This document shows, piece by piece, positions 1 to 8,755 of a stretch of DNA of 64,000 nt. The stretch lies in contig DASTFJ010000169.1 of the NCBI GenBank assembly GCA_035708745.1, positions 6,346 through 70,345 on the forward strand, in the 5' to 3' direction. A program made the translations under genes and the position numbers. Numbering within the stretch: position 1 is the stretch's first letter; the number at the start of each line of letters is the position of its first letter. Origin of the DNA: JAMLHN01 sp035708745. Lineage in GTDB: Bacteria; Chloroflexota; Chloroflexia; Thermomicrobiales; UBA6265. The notes under the pieces were generated by a model. The model saw only the letters and a program-made list of their open reading frames with translations, did not search any database and was not told the DNA's origin.

Positions 1-399
1 GTGGCCGCGCATGAGGCGGGGCACGCTATCCAGCAAAAGGTGGGTTACTCGCCGCTCAAGTTCCGGTCAGCCATCGTGCCACTGGCAAATATCGGTTCGC
101 AGCTCGGATTCCTGTTGCTCTTTCTGGGCATCATCATCGGTATTTCCGGACTCTCCTGGGCGGGCGTCGCACTCTTCGCGCTGTCGACCATCTTTACGCT
201 GGTGACCCTTCCAGTCGAATTCGATGCGTCCCGCCGGGCGAAGGCGGAGCTGACCAAGCTGGGCCTGACCGACCGGACCGATGCCGAGGCGGTCGACAAA
301 GTGCTCGATGCCGCGGCGTGGACCTATGTGGCCGCGTTCCTCACCTCGGCGCTCAGCCTGCTCTATTACATCCGCCTCGCACAGGGCAGTAGGCGGTAG
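1..399 (+). CDS. Neutral zinc metallopeptidase, YugP family (5' end outside window)
   Basis: This is the C-terminal part of a membrane-bound zinc peptidase of the YugP/Zn_peptidase_2 family. The first visible residues contain the HEAGH zinc-binding motif (HExxH). In this family that motif lies well inside the protein, so the GTG at base 1 is probably an internal codon and the start is upstream of the window. Two hydrophobic segments follow (about residues 33-70 and 108-125), and a DASRRAK stretch resembles the conserved region that supplies a third metal ligand in relatives. The substrate is unknown. The gene ends with TAG shortly before a tandem GGCAATA repeat. Confidence 0.8.
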   Translation: MAAHEAGHAIQQKVGYSPLKFRSAIVPLANIGSQLGFLLLFLGIIIGISGLSWAGVALFALSTIFTLVTLPVEFDASRRAKAELTKLGLTDRTDAEAVDKVLDAAAWTYVAAFLTSALSLLYYIRLAQGSRR

Positions 400-402
400 G
401 GA

Positions 403-416
403 GGCAATAGGCAATA
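403..416. repeat. Two-copy heptamer tandem repeat (GGCAATA)
   Basis: GGCAATA occurs twice back to back just after the metallopeptidase stop codon. It is short, but it matches the style of the CAGTCAG heptamer arrays at two other intergenic sites in this window. Confidence 0.4.
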
Positions 417-467
417 GAGGGTTTGACACGCGACCTGGTCGCTCCAACGCTCCATTGCCCATTTGCC

Positions 468-806
468 CTAGACGATATCGGTTGGGGCGAAGCGCGGCAT
501 CGGAAAGATCACCAGCACATGCAGCTCGCCGGCGCCGCTGTTGGTGAAGCCGTGCAGGACGCCGGTGGGGATGAAGACGCTCTCGCCGGTTCCGAGCACC
601 AGGGTTTCGTCTCCGAGGCGCACCGTGGCCTCTCCTGCGAGGAAGTGGAGAATCTCTTCGCAGGGATGGGTATGGTCGAGCACACGATCGGCGGGCTGGA
701 GCCATTGCTGACCGAGATAGAGCGAGGTCGAGCCGTCGGATGCATCTACCAGGTGCTGCAACGGTAAATTGCTCGGACTGCGGCCGATCGGCTTCTTTGC
801 CGGCAT
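468..806 (-). CDS. Cupin-domain protein
   Basis: A small single-domain cupin of 112 residues. The metal-binding motif is recognisable: the first cupin motif reads HTHPCEEILHFLAGE and the second gives PTGVLHGFTNSG, so the His/His/Glu and His ligands are present. Such proteins bind a metal and a small ligand; the substrate cannot be told from sequence. The reading frame is open further upstream, but I chose the ATG preceded by AAAGG (before MPAKKPIGRS), because the upstream residues do not look like cupin sequence. It is convergent with the metallopeptidase and divergent from the L,D-transpeptidase. Confidence 0.75.
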   Translation of the reverse strand: MPAKKPIGRSPSNLPLQHLVDASDGSTSLYLGQQWLQPADRVLDHTHPCEEILHFLAGEATVRLGDETLVLGTGESVFIPTGVLHGFTNSGAGELHVLVIFPMPRFAPTDIV

Positions 807-973
807 TTGGTGAGACCTTTCATGCTGGGAGATATCTGAGCGCTTTTCGCTGTGCGTCGCGGTTGAAGCGTGCCACAATTGAGCGGCAGTTCTGCCCGAT
901 CTATGGGCCAATCCGAACCGCGCAGTGTACCGGGCGCCGTCCCCCAGCGGCCAGCGTGTTTCCCCCGTCAGGT

Positions 974-2518
974 ATGGTTATGACCTCCAGTTCTCCTTTG
1001 CGTCTCAACCGGCGCCGTCTGATGGGCGCGTTGCCAGCGATAGGCGCGCTTTCGTTCGTATCGTCCCGATTCGGGCCGACTGTTGCCGCGCAGGACGTCG
1101 CGCCAAGTCGATACTTCGCCAAAACCGGGCACAATCTCCGCGGTTCCTTTCTGCATCAGTGGACCATGCTGGGCGGCGAGGTCGCGGTTGGGCTGCCGAT
1201 CTCGGAAGAAGGGTTTCGTGACGGCGTCGGGATCGTGCAGAGCTTCGAGGGGATTACGCTGCTGCTCGATCCATCCAAACAGCCGCCCGCTGACGTGGCA
1301 GGCGTTCCGCTCCCGAAGGACTTCATCGCCAGCTTCGCTCCGGCCAATGCATTGAAGAACACCGACTCCTGTCCCAAAGACGCGTTCTTTTGCCAGTATT
1401 TTCCGCAAACCGGCCATAGCGTTTCGGGGCGGTTCGCGTCCTATTGGGGCAATGCGGGCGATCTCTCGGTGCTGGGCATGCCCGTGAGCGAGCCCTTCGA
1501 GGATACGGCGACCGGCAAGACGACGCAGGTCTTCGAGCGAGCGATCCTGGTCGACTACGGCGAGAGCGATGTCCGTCTTGCGAAGATCGGCCGGGAGATC
1601 GACCACGTATTGATCGATTCTGGGGACCCCTCCTTTCCCGCGGCTCCGCCCATGGGCGGCACCACCAAGCTCATCAATTCGCCCGAGGGCCTGCGGTTGC
1701 GGTCCGGACCGGGATTGACCGCGGATATCGTGGAAGTGCTGCCCGACTCCGCCGAATTCATTCTGACCGGCGATGAAAAGGCCGATTGGGTGCCCGGCTA
1801 TGCCGATGGCTATTCCGGTTGGGTATCCTCTGAGTTCCTGAAAGAGCCGCCGCCGTTGCCGGCGATCGATCCGAAGGACTGGAATCCGAAGGTCTGGCAG
1901 GGCGCTACGCTGGGCGACACCAATGTGCGGGCCGAGCCGTCGACCCAGTCAGAGGCAATCGAGCTCAAGACCGATCGCAGCTCGATCGTGGTGGTCGACT
2001 GGGTCAAGGGCGAGGAGCTCTTCCCGGGGGCCGACGAGTGGTCCAAGCTCGAAGGGCAGGGGTATATCTATTCACGCAATGTCGGCCGCAATGCTCCGGT
2101 GCTGCCGACGCCGTTGCCCAAGAATGCGCCAAAAACGGGCCGCTGGATCGATGTGCAGCTGACCCAACAACTGATCACCCTCTACGATGACCGCGATCCG
2201 GTACGGGTGGTGGTGACGACCACAGGCATGGCCGGTTGGGAGACGCCCGAGGGGGAATTCACCATTCTCTGGCGCGTCCCGAACGAGACCATGTCCAGCG
2301 GCGCCATCGGCGCCGAGCACTTCTTCAAGCTGGAGGATGTGCTCTACACCCAGTATTTCACCGACGAGGGCCACGCGATCCATTACGCCTGGTGGCGCAC
2401 CCCGGAAACGATCGGCCGGCCCGGAAGTCACGGTTGCCTGAACGTCCTGCTCGACGATTCGGCCTTCATGTGGGATTGGGCGGAGGTCGGTACGCCGGTG
2501 ATCGTGCATAAGGATTAG
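974..2518 (+). CDS. Secreted L,D-transpeptidase with TGH repeats and SH3 domains
   Basis: Predicted cell-wall cross-linking enzyme of 514 residues. In order: a twin-arginine-like signal (NRRRLMGALPAIGALSF, cleavage near AAQ at about 40); two Chloroflexi-type repeats starting FAKTGHNLRG (about 48) and FPQTGHSVSG (about 140); two bacterial SH3-like segments (LRLRSGPG and TNVRAEPS); and a C-terminal YkuD domain. The catalytic motif SHGCLN is at residues 485-490, with Cys 488 as nucleophile. YkuD enzymes link peptidoglycan stems through L,D bonds. The frame is open back to about 740, but only the ATG at 974 or 980 places the signal peptide at the N-terminus. A second enzyme of the same design is encoded on the minus strand near 11 kb. 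Confidence 0.88.
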   Translation: MVMTSSSPLRLNRRRLMGALPAIGALSFVSSRFGPTVAAQDVAPSRYFAKTGHNLRGSFLHQWTMLGGEVAVGLPISEEGFRDGVGIVQSFEGITLLLDPSKQPPADVAGVPLPKDFIASFAPANALKNTDSCPKDAFFCQYFPQTGHSVSGRFASYWGNAGDLSVLGMPVSEPFEDTATGKTTQVFERAILVDYGESDVRLAKIGREIDHVLIDSGDPSFPAAPPMGGTTKLINSPEGLRLRSGPGLTADIVEVLPDSAEFILTGDEKADWVPGYADGYSGWVSSEFLKEPPPLPAIDPKDWNPKVWQGATLGDTNVRAEPSTQSEAIELKTDRSSIVVVDWVKGEELFPGADEWSKLEGQGYIYSRNVGRNAPVLPTPLPKNAPKTGRWIDVQLTQQLITLYDDRDPVRVVVTTTGMAGWETPEGEFTILWRVPNETMSSGAIGAEHFFKLEDVLYTQYFTDEGHAIHYAWWRTPETIGRPGSHGCLNVLLDDSAFMWDWAEVGTPVIVHKD

Positions 2519-2525
2519 CACGCGG

Positions 2526-2567
2526 CAGTCAGTACGCAGCGTGCAGAATTTGGCAGTCAGCAGTCAG
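2526..2567. repeat. CAGTCAG heptamer repeat cluster
   Basis: One CAGTCAG (2526-2532) and a tandem pair (2554-2567) lie in the 90-base gap between the convergent L,D-transpeptidase and beta-propeller genes. The same heptamer occurs four times in tandem near 31.28 kb. Flanking GCACGC (2518-2523) and GCGTGC (2539-2544) could form a weak stem. Confidence 0.55.
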
Positions 2568-2608
2568 CACGGCGAGGGGAGGGCGAGCCGCCGGCGCGTG
2601 CTCGGGGT

Positions 2609-4921
2609 TTATGCGTTGGCAATTGCGACGATGCGGCCGTCGATCGTGATGGCATAGACCACGCCGCCGCCGGCGGTTACGGCGGCGCTAGAACCGACCG
2701 GCTGACTCCAGCGGACCTCTCCGGTGCCACGGTCGATGCCGTAAATGGTGCCGTCATAGCTGCCAACGATCACTTGATCGCCGGCAACGACCGGCGAGGT
2801 GCGGACCTGATCGCCGGTCGGCAGGAACCAGTTCACCGCGCCATCGTCGAGCGAGAAGGAATAGACGTTCCCATCGTCACACCCGACGAAAACGGTTCCT
2901 TCACTGATGGCGGCCGATGAATAGACCGGGCCGCCGGTCGGGAGTTGCCAATCGACCGAGCCATCGGCCAGTGACAGGGCGTACATCTGATTGGCGAAAT
3001 CGCCGATGACGACCTGGCCGTCACCAATTGCGGCCGTTGCGAAGATCGCACCCTCGGCCTGGAACGACCAGAGCACGGAGCCATCCGCAATCGAAACGGC
3101 CCAAACGACTCCGTCTGTATCGGAATAGATCACGGCGCCGTCCGAGACCGCCGGTGACGACGATATTTGCACGCCTCCGTCGATCCGCCAGCGCTCTGCG
3201 CCGGTTTCGGCGTCGAGAGCGTAGAAGGTTCCACCGTAGTTGCCGAAGAGCACCATGCCATCGACGACCGCTGGAGAGGAGTGAATCGAGCTTCCGGTGT
3301 CGACCGACCATATCTGCTGGCCGGTCGCGGCATCGAGCGCATGTACTGTGCCGTCGAATGAGCCGAAGTAAACGACTCCGTCCTGGATGGCTGGGGAGGA
3401 CGAGACTTCGTCGCTGGCGCGAAATTCCCAGACTGTGTCTCCCGTTCTGGCATCGAGGGCATGCATGGTCTCGTCGTCGCCGCCAACGAACAGCGTGCCG
3501 CTCGCGAGGATCGGCGAGGCAAACGACGACTCGTCCATCTGAATCGACCAAAGGATCTGCGCCGACCTATCCAGCGGTGAGCTATCGGTAAACCCGGTGC
3601 GTTCCAGATCGCCCCGCCAGAGGGTGTTCTGGGTGATCGAAACTGGTGTCGCGGCCGGCGAAGCCGTCGCAACATCGGTCGCCGGGTTGGCGGCCGGGGG
3701 CTGGGTAGGGGCCGACGTTTCGGTTGGCTCGGCTGTTGGCGTCTCGGTTGGGGTGGAGGTTTCCGTCGCGGTCGGCGACGGGGCGGGGGTATCGGTCGGT
3801 TCGGCGGTCGCAGTTTGGGTCGGTTGGGGGGAACGAGTCGGTATGCTGCTCGGCGTGGGAGTATTCGTCGCCGTTGCTGTGTCGGTTGGTTCCGGGGTGG
3901 ACGTGGCTGTCGTGCTGGGGCTGGTCGTTGGAGACGGCGTTACCGTCGCCGTTGCGGCGTTCGTTGCCGCCGGAGTGGATGTGGCCGTCGGACTGTTCGT
4001 CGCGGACGGCGTAGACGAAGCGGTGCGAGTTGGGCGCGTTGTTGCGGTGGAAGTGGCTGAGGCGCTGGCCGTGGCGGATGGAGTATGGCTTGGTGCTGTC
4101 GTTGCCGTTGCCGTCGACGACGGAGTTTGGGTGGCCATTCGCGTCATCGTTGGCATAGGCGTCGGTGTCGCGATGGTCGCCGGCGTTTCTGCCAGGCTGG
4201 TTCCGGTCACCACCACCACGACGATGGGCGAGGCTGGTCGAGGGACAGTCGGGAAATCGAACGGTGTCTCGATGTTTGGAGTGGCCGCCGGTGATCCCGG
4301 GCTCGGGGAAGACGCAGCCGGCGCCACCGGACTCGCGATTGCTGTTTTTGGTGATGGGGACGCCAATAGCACGGTTGGACTTGCTGGTGCTTCCGGACTG
4401 GAGGCTGGACTCCCTTCGTTGGTGGGAGAGGGAGTACCCTCGGGCGTCCGACTGATCTCGACCACCGCCGATGTCATCGGAGGGACGGGCGTGCCGGGGC
4501 CCTCGGGACTCGGGGCCGCACCTGGAGTGACACGCGCCGAGGTGGGTTCCGCAGAAACCGGTATGTCAGGAGAAGCCTCCGGCGATGTGGTGGCTGCCAC
4601 TGCAGCAGGGGTGCCGGCGCCACCAGACGGACTCCCCGCCGGAGTGGCTGGCGGGGCGACGACACGGGCCGTTGCGGTGGGCTGTGGGGTCGCACTCGTG
4701 TCGCGCGTCGGCAGAATCAGGCCGATTATCGGGGATCCGCTCGATTCCGGCGTCGCGGATCGAGTTGCCGCACGATCGACGGCGACCTGGGTGAGGACGC
4801 TTGGCCCAATCGTGATCACCAGCTCGCTTGGTTGTGAGCTGGACCGGGTCAAAACGAGCGCGAGCAGGAGGCTGGCCAGCAACGCCCCCACAGCGATCAA
4901 TGCGTTCGTGCGATTCAACAT
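2609..4921 (-). CDS. Membrane-anchored PQQ-type beta-propeller protein with long Pro/Thr/Ser linker
   Basis: About 770 residues in three parts. An N-terminal anchor (ALIAVGALLASLLLALVLT) is followed by roughly 400 residues of Ala/Thr/Ser/Pro low complexity rich in TPT, TAT and SPT units. The C-terminal ~330 residues contain eight PQQ-like repeats, each with a pattern like ALDAxTGxxxW (LWSIQ, VWEFR, IWSVD, RWRID, LWSFQ, DWQLP, NWFLP, RWSQP). That count suggests one eight-bladed propeller, as in BamB or PQQ dehydrogenases, but the dehydrogenase catalytic residues are not evident, so a scaffold or binding role is more likely. The linker probably spans or is displayed on the cell wall. The start is uncertain: an in-frame ATG at 5038 would add 39 polar residues before the anchor. 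Confidence 0.78.
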   Translation of the reverse strand: MLNRTNALIAVGALLASLLLALVLTRSSSQPSELVITIGPSVLTQVAVDRAATRSATPESSGSPIIGLILPTRDTSATPQPTATARVVAPPATPAGSPSGGAGTPAAVAATTSPEASPDIPVSAEPTSARVTPGAAPSPEGPGTPVPPMTSAVVEISRTPEGTPSPTNEGSPASSPEAPASPTVLLASPSPKTAIASPVAPAASSPSPGSPAATPNIETPFDFPTVPRPASPIVVVVVTGTSLAETPATIATPTPMPTMTRMATQTPSSTATATTAPSHTPSATASASATSTATTRPTRTASSTPSATNSPTATSTPAATNAATATVTPSPTTSPSTTATSTPEPTDTATATNTPTPSSIPTRSPQPTQTATAEPTDTPAPSPTATETSTPTETPTAEPTETSAPTQPPAANPATDVATASPAATPVSITQNTLWRGDLERTGFTDSSPLDRSAQILWSIQMDESSFASPILASGTLFVGGDDETMHALDARTGDTVWEFRASDEVSSSPAIQDGVVYFGSFDGTVHALDAATGQQIWSVDTGSSIHSSPAVVDGMVLFGNYGGTFYALDAETGAERWRIDGGVQISSSPAVSDGAVIYSDTDGVVWAVSIADGSVLWSFQAEGAIFATAAIGDGQVVIGDFANQMYALSLADGSVDWQLPTGGPVYSSAAISEGTVFVGCDDGNVYSFSLDDGAVNWFLPTGDQVRTSPVVAGDQVIVGSYDGTIYGIDRGTGEVRWSQPVGSSAAVTAGGGVVYAITIDGRIVAIANA

Positions 4922-5065
4922 GTCCTCGCGATCCAGACATGGGCGGCGACCCGCACTGGGAGTTCGGAGCGGGAAGCGAGTGCCGCCTGCCCGGATAGAT
5001 TCTTGCGCAGGTGCCGATTTTACCCCCGGCGACGGCAAATCCGCAGGCGATATGACGCCGAATGC

Positions 5066-5093
5066 TTGACAACCCGCACGGCTTCCCTATGCT
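5066..5093 (+). promoter_or_regulatory. Sigma-70-like promoter TTGACA-16-TATGCT
   Basis: A consensus -35 (TTGACA, 5066-5071) and a -10 (TATGCT, 5088-5093) separated by 16 bases precede the anchored unknown protein. Transcription would begin near 5100, which rules out starts upstream of that. The rest of the gap between the divergent genes (about 4922-5216) shows no gene. Confidence 0.55.
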
Positions 5094-5216
5094 TGCACGG
5101 AACTCTGCGATGTGAACGTACGATCATTCGAATCGATCGTGCCGATTGCATTGCCACCGGTCGTTCCGGGCTCGGTTGCCGAGCGAGCGTATCCCTATTG
5201 CAGGAGTAGTCATTTC

Positions 5217-6419
5217 TTGCCGCTGCGCCGGTCGACGCAATCAGGCGAAAGCCCAGGACCGAAGCCATTTTCGGGCGAATGGCTGAAAACCCCGCAGGAG
5301 CCGGTCCAGCCGAGCTCGCGTCGCCATCTCCCCGACTGGATGCCATCCGATCGGGTGCTGGCCGGTCTGCTGGTCGGTTTACTGATCCTGCTGATCTTGC
5401 CCTGGCGGCATTCGGGTGGGGTCAATACCACCCCGCCGGCAAGTGAAACGGCGATTGCCGCTATCCAGCCTGCCGCCACCCAGGCGGTGGCGACTGAAAC
5501 GCCGACCGAGACTGTCGATCAAACGGCGCCGATCGAGACCGTCGACCAGGCGGCGCCCACCGAAGCGGCGACTCTCGAACCAACTCTGGCTCCGACCGAA
5601 ACCGTCACTATATCGCCAACTACGGCGCCGAGCCAGCCGGTGACCGGCGACTCGCTGGTGCCCAATTATCGCATTCTGTCGTATTACGGCTTTCCCGGAG
5701 AGCCGAACATGGGCGTGCTGGGCGAGTACGATATGCAGACGTTGCTCGACAAGCTCGAGGCCCAGGCTGCCGACTATGAAGCGGTCGACGACCGGCCGTA
5801 CAAGCTCGCGTTCGAGGTGATCGCCTCGGTGGCGCAGCAATGGGAAGGCGACGATGGCGACTATCTGGCCTATATCGGCGAAGACCAGCTCCAGGAATAT
5901 ATCGACTTCACCGCGGCCAACGATCTGTTACTCATTCTCGATGTGCAGTTCGGGCACCGAACCGTGCAGGACGAGATCGCGGCCATGGAGCCGTATCTGA
6001 AGTACCCGCATGTCCAGCTCGCGCTCGATCCCGAATTTGCGGTTGGCGGTGACGACGTGCCGGGTTCCGTCATCGGCAGTATCGATGCGACCGATGTCAC
6101 CTACGCCCAAAACGAGCTGGCGCGCATCTCCGCGGACAACGGGATTCCTCCGAAACTTTTGATCGTGCACCAATTCAACTCCGCGTCGATTGCGAATCCA
6201 GAGCAGATCCAGCCGGTTCCGGGTGTGCAGCTCATATTGGAGGTCGACGGTTTCGGCACTCCGGATGAAAAGCGATCCACGTATGCGGTGCTGACCGGCG
6301 GTGGCCTGTTCGAGTTCCATGGATTCAAACTCTGGTACAACGGCCAGGATGACCCGATCATGACGCCGGACGAGGTTCTGGCGCTCGACCCGCAGCCCGA
6401 TCTGATCATTTACCAATAG
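5217..6419 (+). CDS. Membrane-anchored hypothetical protein with Thr/Pro linker
   Basis: Not recognised as a named family. About 400 residues: a basic N-terminus, one transmembrane segment (VLAGLLVGLLILLILPW, about 43-60), a linker rich in ETPTETV and APTEA units, then a compact ~240-residue domain starting LVPNYRILSYYGFPGEPNMG. That domain contains alternating segments such as DLLLILDVQFG, VQLALDPEFAV and KLLIVHQFN, a strand-helix pattern that would suit a TIM-barrel hydrolase fold (inference). It is probably extracytoplasmic. I chose TTG at 5217 because AGGAG lies 10 bases upstream. GTG at 5112 is also in frame but lacks a ribosome site. UbiA follows 51 bases downstream and may be co-transcribed. 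Confidence 0.65.
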   Translation: MPLRRSTQSGESPGPKPFSGEWLKTPQEPVQPSSRRHLPDWMPSDRVLAGLLVGLLILLILPWRHSGGVNTTPPASETAIAAIQPAATQAVATETPTETVDQTAPIETVDQAAPTEAATLEPTLAPTETVTISPTTAPSQPVTGDSLVPNYRILSYYGFPGEPNMGVLGEYDMQTLLDKLEAQAADYEAVDDRPYKLAFEVIASVAQQWEGDDGDYLAYIGEDQLQEYIDFTAANDLLLILDVQFGHRTVQDEIAAMEPYLKYPHVQLALDPEFAVGGDDVPGSVIGSIDATDVTYAQNELARISADNGIPPKLLIVHQFNSASIANPEQIQPVPGVQLILEVDGFGTPDEKRSTYAVLTGGGLFEFHGFKLWYNGQDDPIMTPDEVLALDPQPDLIIYQ

Positions 6420-6470
6420 TGTCCCCGTCGCGCTCTGTACCCGGTCCCCCGGCGCGAGAGACAGGCATCG

Positions 6471-7478
6471 ATGTCTGAGATTCCCAATCCCGAGATGCTG
6501 CGGCCATTGCCGGGCGATTCGGACCTGCAAGTCGATCTCGCCGACGGCGAAATCATCGCTCCGGCCACGGACGATCTGCCTGCTGAGCGGGAGCTGGTCG
6601 AGCCGGGACGTCACCTGCCGCCCCTGATCCGGGCATTGCGGCCAGTGCAATGGTCCAAGAACCTGCTGGTTTTCGCGGCGTTGCTCTTCTCGATGAATGT
6701 GTTCGACGCCTGGCGTGTCGTCCAGGCGATCGGCGCATTTGTGGTCTTTTGCATGGTCTCGAGCTCGATTTATCTGCTCAACGATCTCCGGGATCGCGCG
6801 CAGGATGCGCACCATCCGGTCAAGCGCTTCCGGCCGATTGCTTCCGGACAGCTTCGACTCAGGACCGCGCAGCTCGCCTCGGTCGTCCTGGCGGTCGCTG
6901 CATTGTTCGGCGCATTGCTGATCGACCGGGAGCTCTTTCTGGTCGTCGCTGGTTATTTGGCCCTGATGGTGGCCTATTCGCTGCGGCTGAAGCGGATCGT
7001 CCTGCTCGATGTGATCGTCATCTCGATTGGCTTCGTGCTGCGGGCCGCGGCCGGGGCGGTGGCCATCGACGTTCCGATCTCCCCCTGGCTCTATATCTGC
7101 TCGATGCTGCTGGCGCTGATGCTGGGATTTGGCAAGCGGCGGCACGAATTGCTGATGCTGCGGGATTCGGCGAGTCAGCATCGAGCGAACCTCGATGCCT
7201 ATTCGCTGCCGCTGCTCGATCAGATCATCGCGGTCACATCGTCATCGGCGGTGGTGGCGTATTCGGTCTATACCTTCACCGCGCCGACGCTGCCGGAAAA
7301 CCACTCGATGATGCTCACGATTCCGGTCGTGCTCTACGCGGTCTTCCGCTATCTCTTCCTGATCTACAAGGAACATCTCGGCGGCAGCCCGGAGCTATTG
7401 CTCATTCATGACCGCCCGACGCAGGTCGCAATTCTCCTTTGGGGCGCCGCGAGTCTGGCAATTCTGTATTGGAATTAG
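6471..7478 (+). CDS. UbiA-family prenyltransferase, decaprenyl-phosphate phosphoribosyltransferase type
   Basis: A 335-residue integral membrane prenyltransferase. After a polar N-terminus of about 45 residues come LRPVQWSKN and the aspartate-rich motif NDLRDRAQDAHHPVKRFRPI, then eight or so membrane helices. The HPxKRxRPIASG extension is characteristic of the branch that transfers 5-phosphoribose to polyprenyl phosphate (Rv3806c-like), the first step in making polyprenyl-phospho-arabinose. The second aspartate motif is less clear. In Chloroflexi the physiological product is not established, so an exact substrate is inference. It may share a transcript with the anchored protein upstream. Confidence 0.8.
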   Translation: MSEIPNPEMLRPLPGDSDLQVDLADGEIIAPATDDLPAERELVEPGRHLPPLIRALRPVQWSKNLLVFAALLFSMNVFDAWRVVQAIGAFVVFCMVSSSIYLLNDLRDRAQDAHHPVKRFRPIASGQLRLRTAQLASVVLAVAALFGALLIDRELFLVVAGYLALMVAYSLRLKRIVLLDVIVISIGFVLRAAAGAVAIDVPISPWLYICSMLLALMLGFGKRRHELLMLRDSASQHRANLDAYSLPLLDQIIAVTSSSAVVAYSVYTFTAPTLPENHSMMLTIPVVLYAVFRYLFLIYKEHLGGSPELLLIHDRPTQVAILLWGAASLAILYWN

Positions 7479-7540
7479 GTGTGCTGACGAGCGTCCGAAC
7501 GTCTCGGAGCGGCATTGTCTGGCGGCACTCGCTGCGGCGA

Positions 7541-7592
7541 GGAGATTCCTTCGACTGCGCTCAGGACAGGCTTTTCCTTCGTCAGGATGACC
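7541..7592. repeat. Dispersed 'TTCGCT-CAGGATGAC' repeat, copy 1
   Basis: The intergenic segment reads like two partial copies of a dispersed unit (ATTCCTTCGACTGCGCTCAG, then CCTTCGTCAGGATGACC). Related cores occur near 50.5, 53.9 and 56.4 kb, always between genes. The gap (7479-7645) lies between convergent genes and holds no other feature I can support. Confidence 0.5.
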
Positions 7593-7645
7593 GTCCATAA
7601 ATCGTCGCGCCGTGTCGAGTCAGACATCGAGTGCAATAGGGGTGC

Positions 7646-8755
7646 TCAGATCTGGTAGTTCGTGCCGCGGAGGGCGTCGAGATCGGGAATGTCGTGCTGG
7701 TGCATGATGGTTAGCATCTCGCCCTGGACGCGGGCCGGCATCATGGGGCCGCGGTAGATAAAGCCGGTGTAGGTCTGGGCGAAGTGGGCGCCGGCCGATA
7801 TGGCAGCGAGCACATCTCGTCCGGTGAAGATTCCCCCGGCGGCGACGATGGCGATCTGCCCTTCGACGAGTCGCACGAGCTTCCGCACGGTTGCGACCGA
7901 ACGGGGCGCCAGTGGTTTCCCGCTCAGGCCGCCAGTTTCGCCGGCGTTCGCGGATCGAAGAGTGGCGGGGCGGTCGAGCGTCGTGTTGGTCGCGGCGATC
8001 GCGTCGACCTTGAACCGCAATGCGACCTCGACGATCTCTTCCAGCTCGCCATCGGTGAGATCCGGCGAGATCTTGAGCATCAATGGGCGACGCTGGCGGT
8101 GGATGCGTTCTTTCCGGATCGCGTTCAGGACGGCCGCCAGGGCATCCGCGCGCTGATGGGTGCGCAACCCTGGTGTGTTGGGTGAAGAGATATTGACGGC
8201 GACATAGGAACAATAGGGCGCCACCCGTTTCCAGGCAGTCGCGAAATCGTCTGGCGCGGTACCGGCTTCGACCGAACGCTTGTTGGGGCCGATATTGCAG
8301 CCGACCAGCCGGCTCGGTTGTCGCAGTCGAATCAGATTGTTGAGAATCGTTTCGACTCCATGGTTCGGAAAACCCATGCGATTGATCAACGCCTGGTCAC
8401 TCGGCAATCGGAACATGCGCGGTTTGGGATTGCCTGGTTGGGGAACCGGGGTGACCGTGCCGGTTTCGACCGAGCCGAACCCGAGGGCCAGCAACGCTGG
8501 AAAGGCGATCGCGTTCTTGTCGAAACCGGCGGCGATTCCAAGCGGCAGCGAGATCTCCTGGTCGAAGATGCGCACGGCGAGCCGGCGGTCCGGAACCGGC
8601 GCGATTCGCTCGATCAGTTGCAGCACCAACGGATCCGCGGAGGCGGTGGACAGACTGACCATGGCTCGATCGTGCATGTGCTCGGGGTCGAGCCGAAAGA
8701 GTCCTGGCTTGCTGAGTCGGTAGAGAGCGTCGATCGCGCGTTCGGCCGAATTCAT
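7646..8755 (-). CDS. pyrD: Dihydroorotate dehydrogenase (quinone), class 2
   Basis: Fourth step of pyrimidine synthesis: oxidises dihydroorotate to orotate using FMN and quinone at the membrane. The 369 residues begin with an amphipathic N-terminal region (ALYRLSKPGLFRLDPEHMHD) typical of class 2 enzymes. The FMN-barrel signatures follow: LGIAAGFDKNAIAFPALLAL, FGSVETGTVTP, NRMGFPNHG, VNISSPNTPGLR with its catalytic Ser region, and a C-terminal IVAAGGIFTGRDVLAAISAG phosphate-binding segment. The ATG overlaps the TGA of the upstream oxidoreductase as ATGA, so translation is probably coupled. An upstream in-frame ATG at 8842 is inside that gene and is rejected. Confidence 0.93.
   Translation of the reverse strand: MNSAERAIDALYRLSKPGLFRLDPEHMHDRAMVSLSTASADPLVLQLIERIAPVPDRRLAVRIFDQEISLPLGIAAGFDKNAIAFPALLALGFGSVETGTVTPVPQPGNPKPRMFRLPSDQALINRMGFPNHGVETILNNLIRLRQPSRLVGCNIGPNKRSVEAGTAPDDFATAWKRVAPYCSYVAVNISSPNTPGLRTHQRADALAAVLNAIRKERIHRQRRPLMLKISPDLTDGELEEIVEVALRFKVDAIAATNTTLDRPATLRSANAGETGGLSGKPLAPRSVATVRKLVRLVEGQIAIVAAGGIFTGRDVLAAISAGAHFAQTYTGFIYRGPMMPARVQGEMLTIMHQHDIPDLDALRGTNYQI

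Noticed and set aside
3597..5069. 490-codon plus-strand open frame rich in Val/Gly/Ala
   Set aside because: It is antisense to the Pro/Thr-rich linker of the propeller gene. Low-complexity coding strands leave the opposite strand open, and the translation has no domain.
5928..7181. 417-codon minus-strand frame
   Set aside because: Antisense to the anchored protein and UbiA, both of which have coherent membrane segments and motifs.
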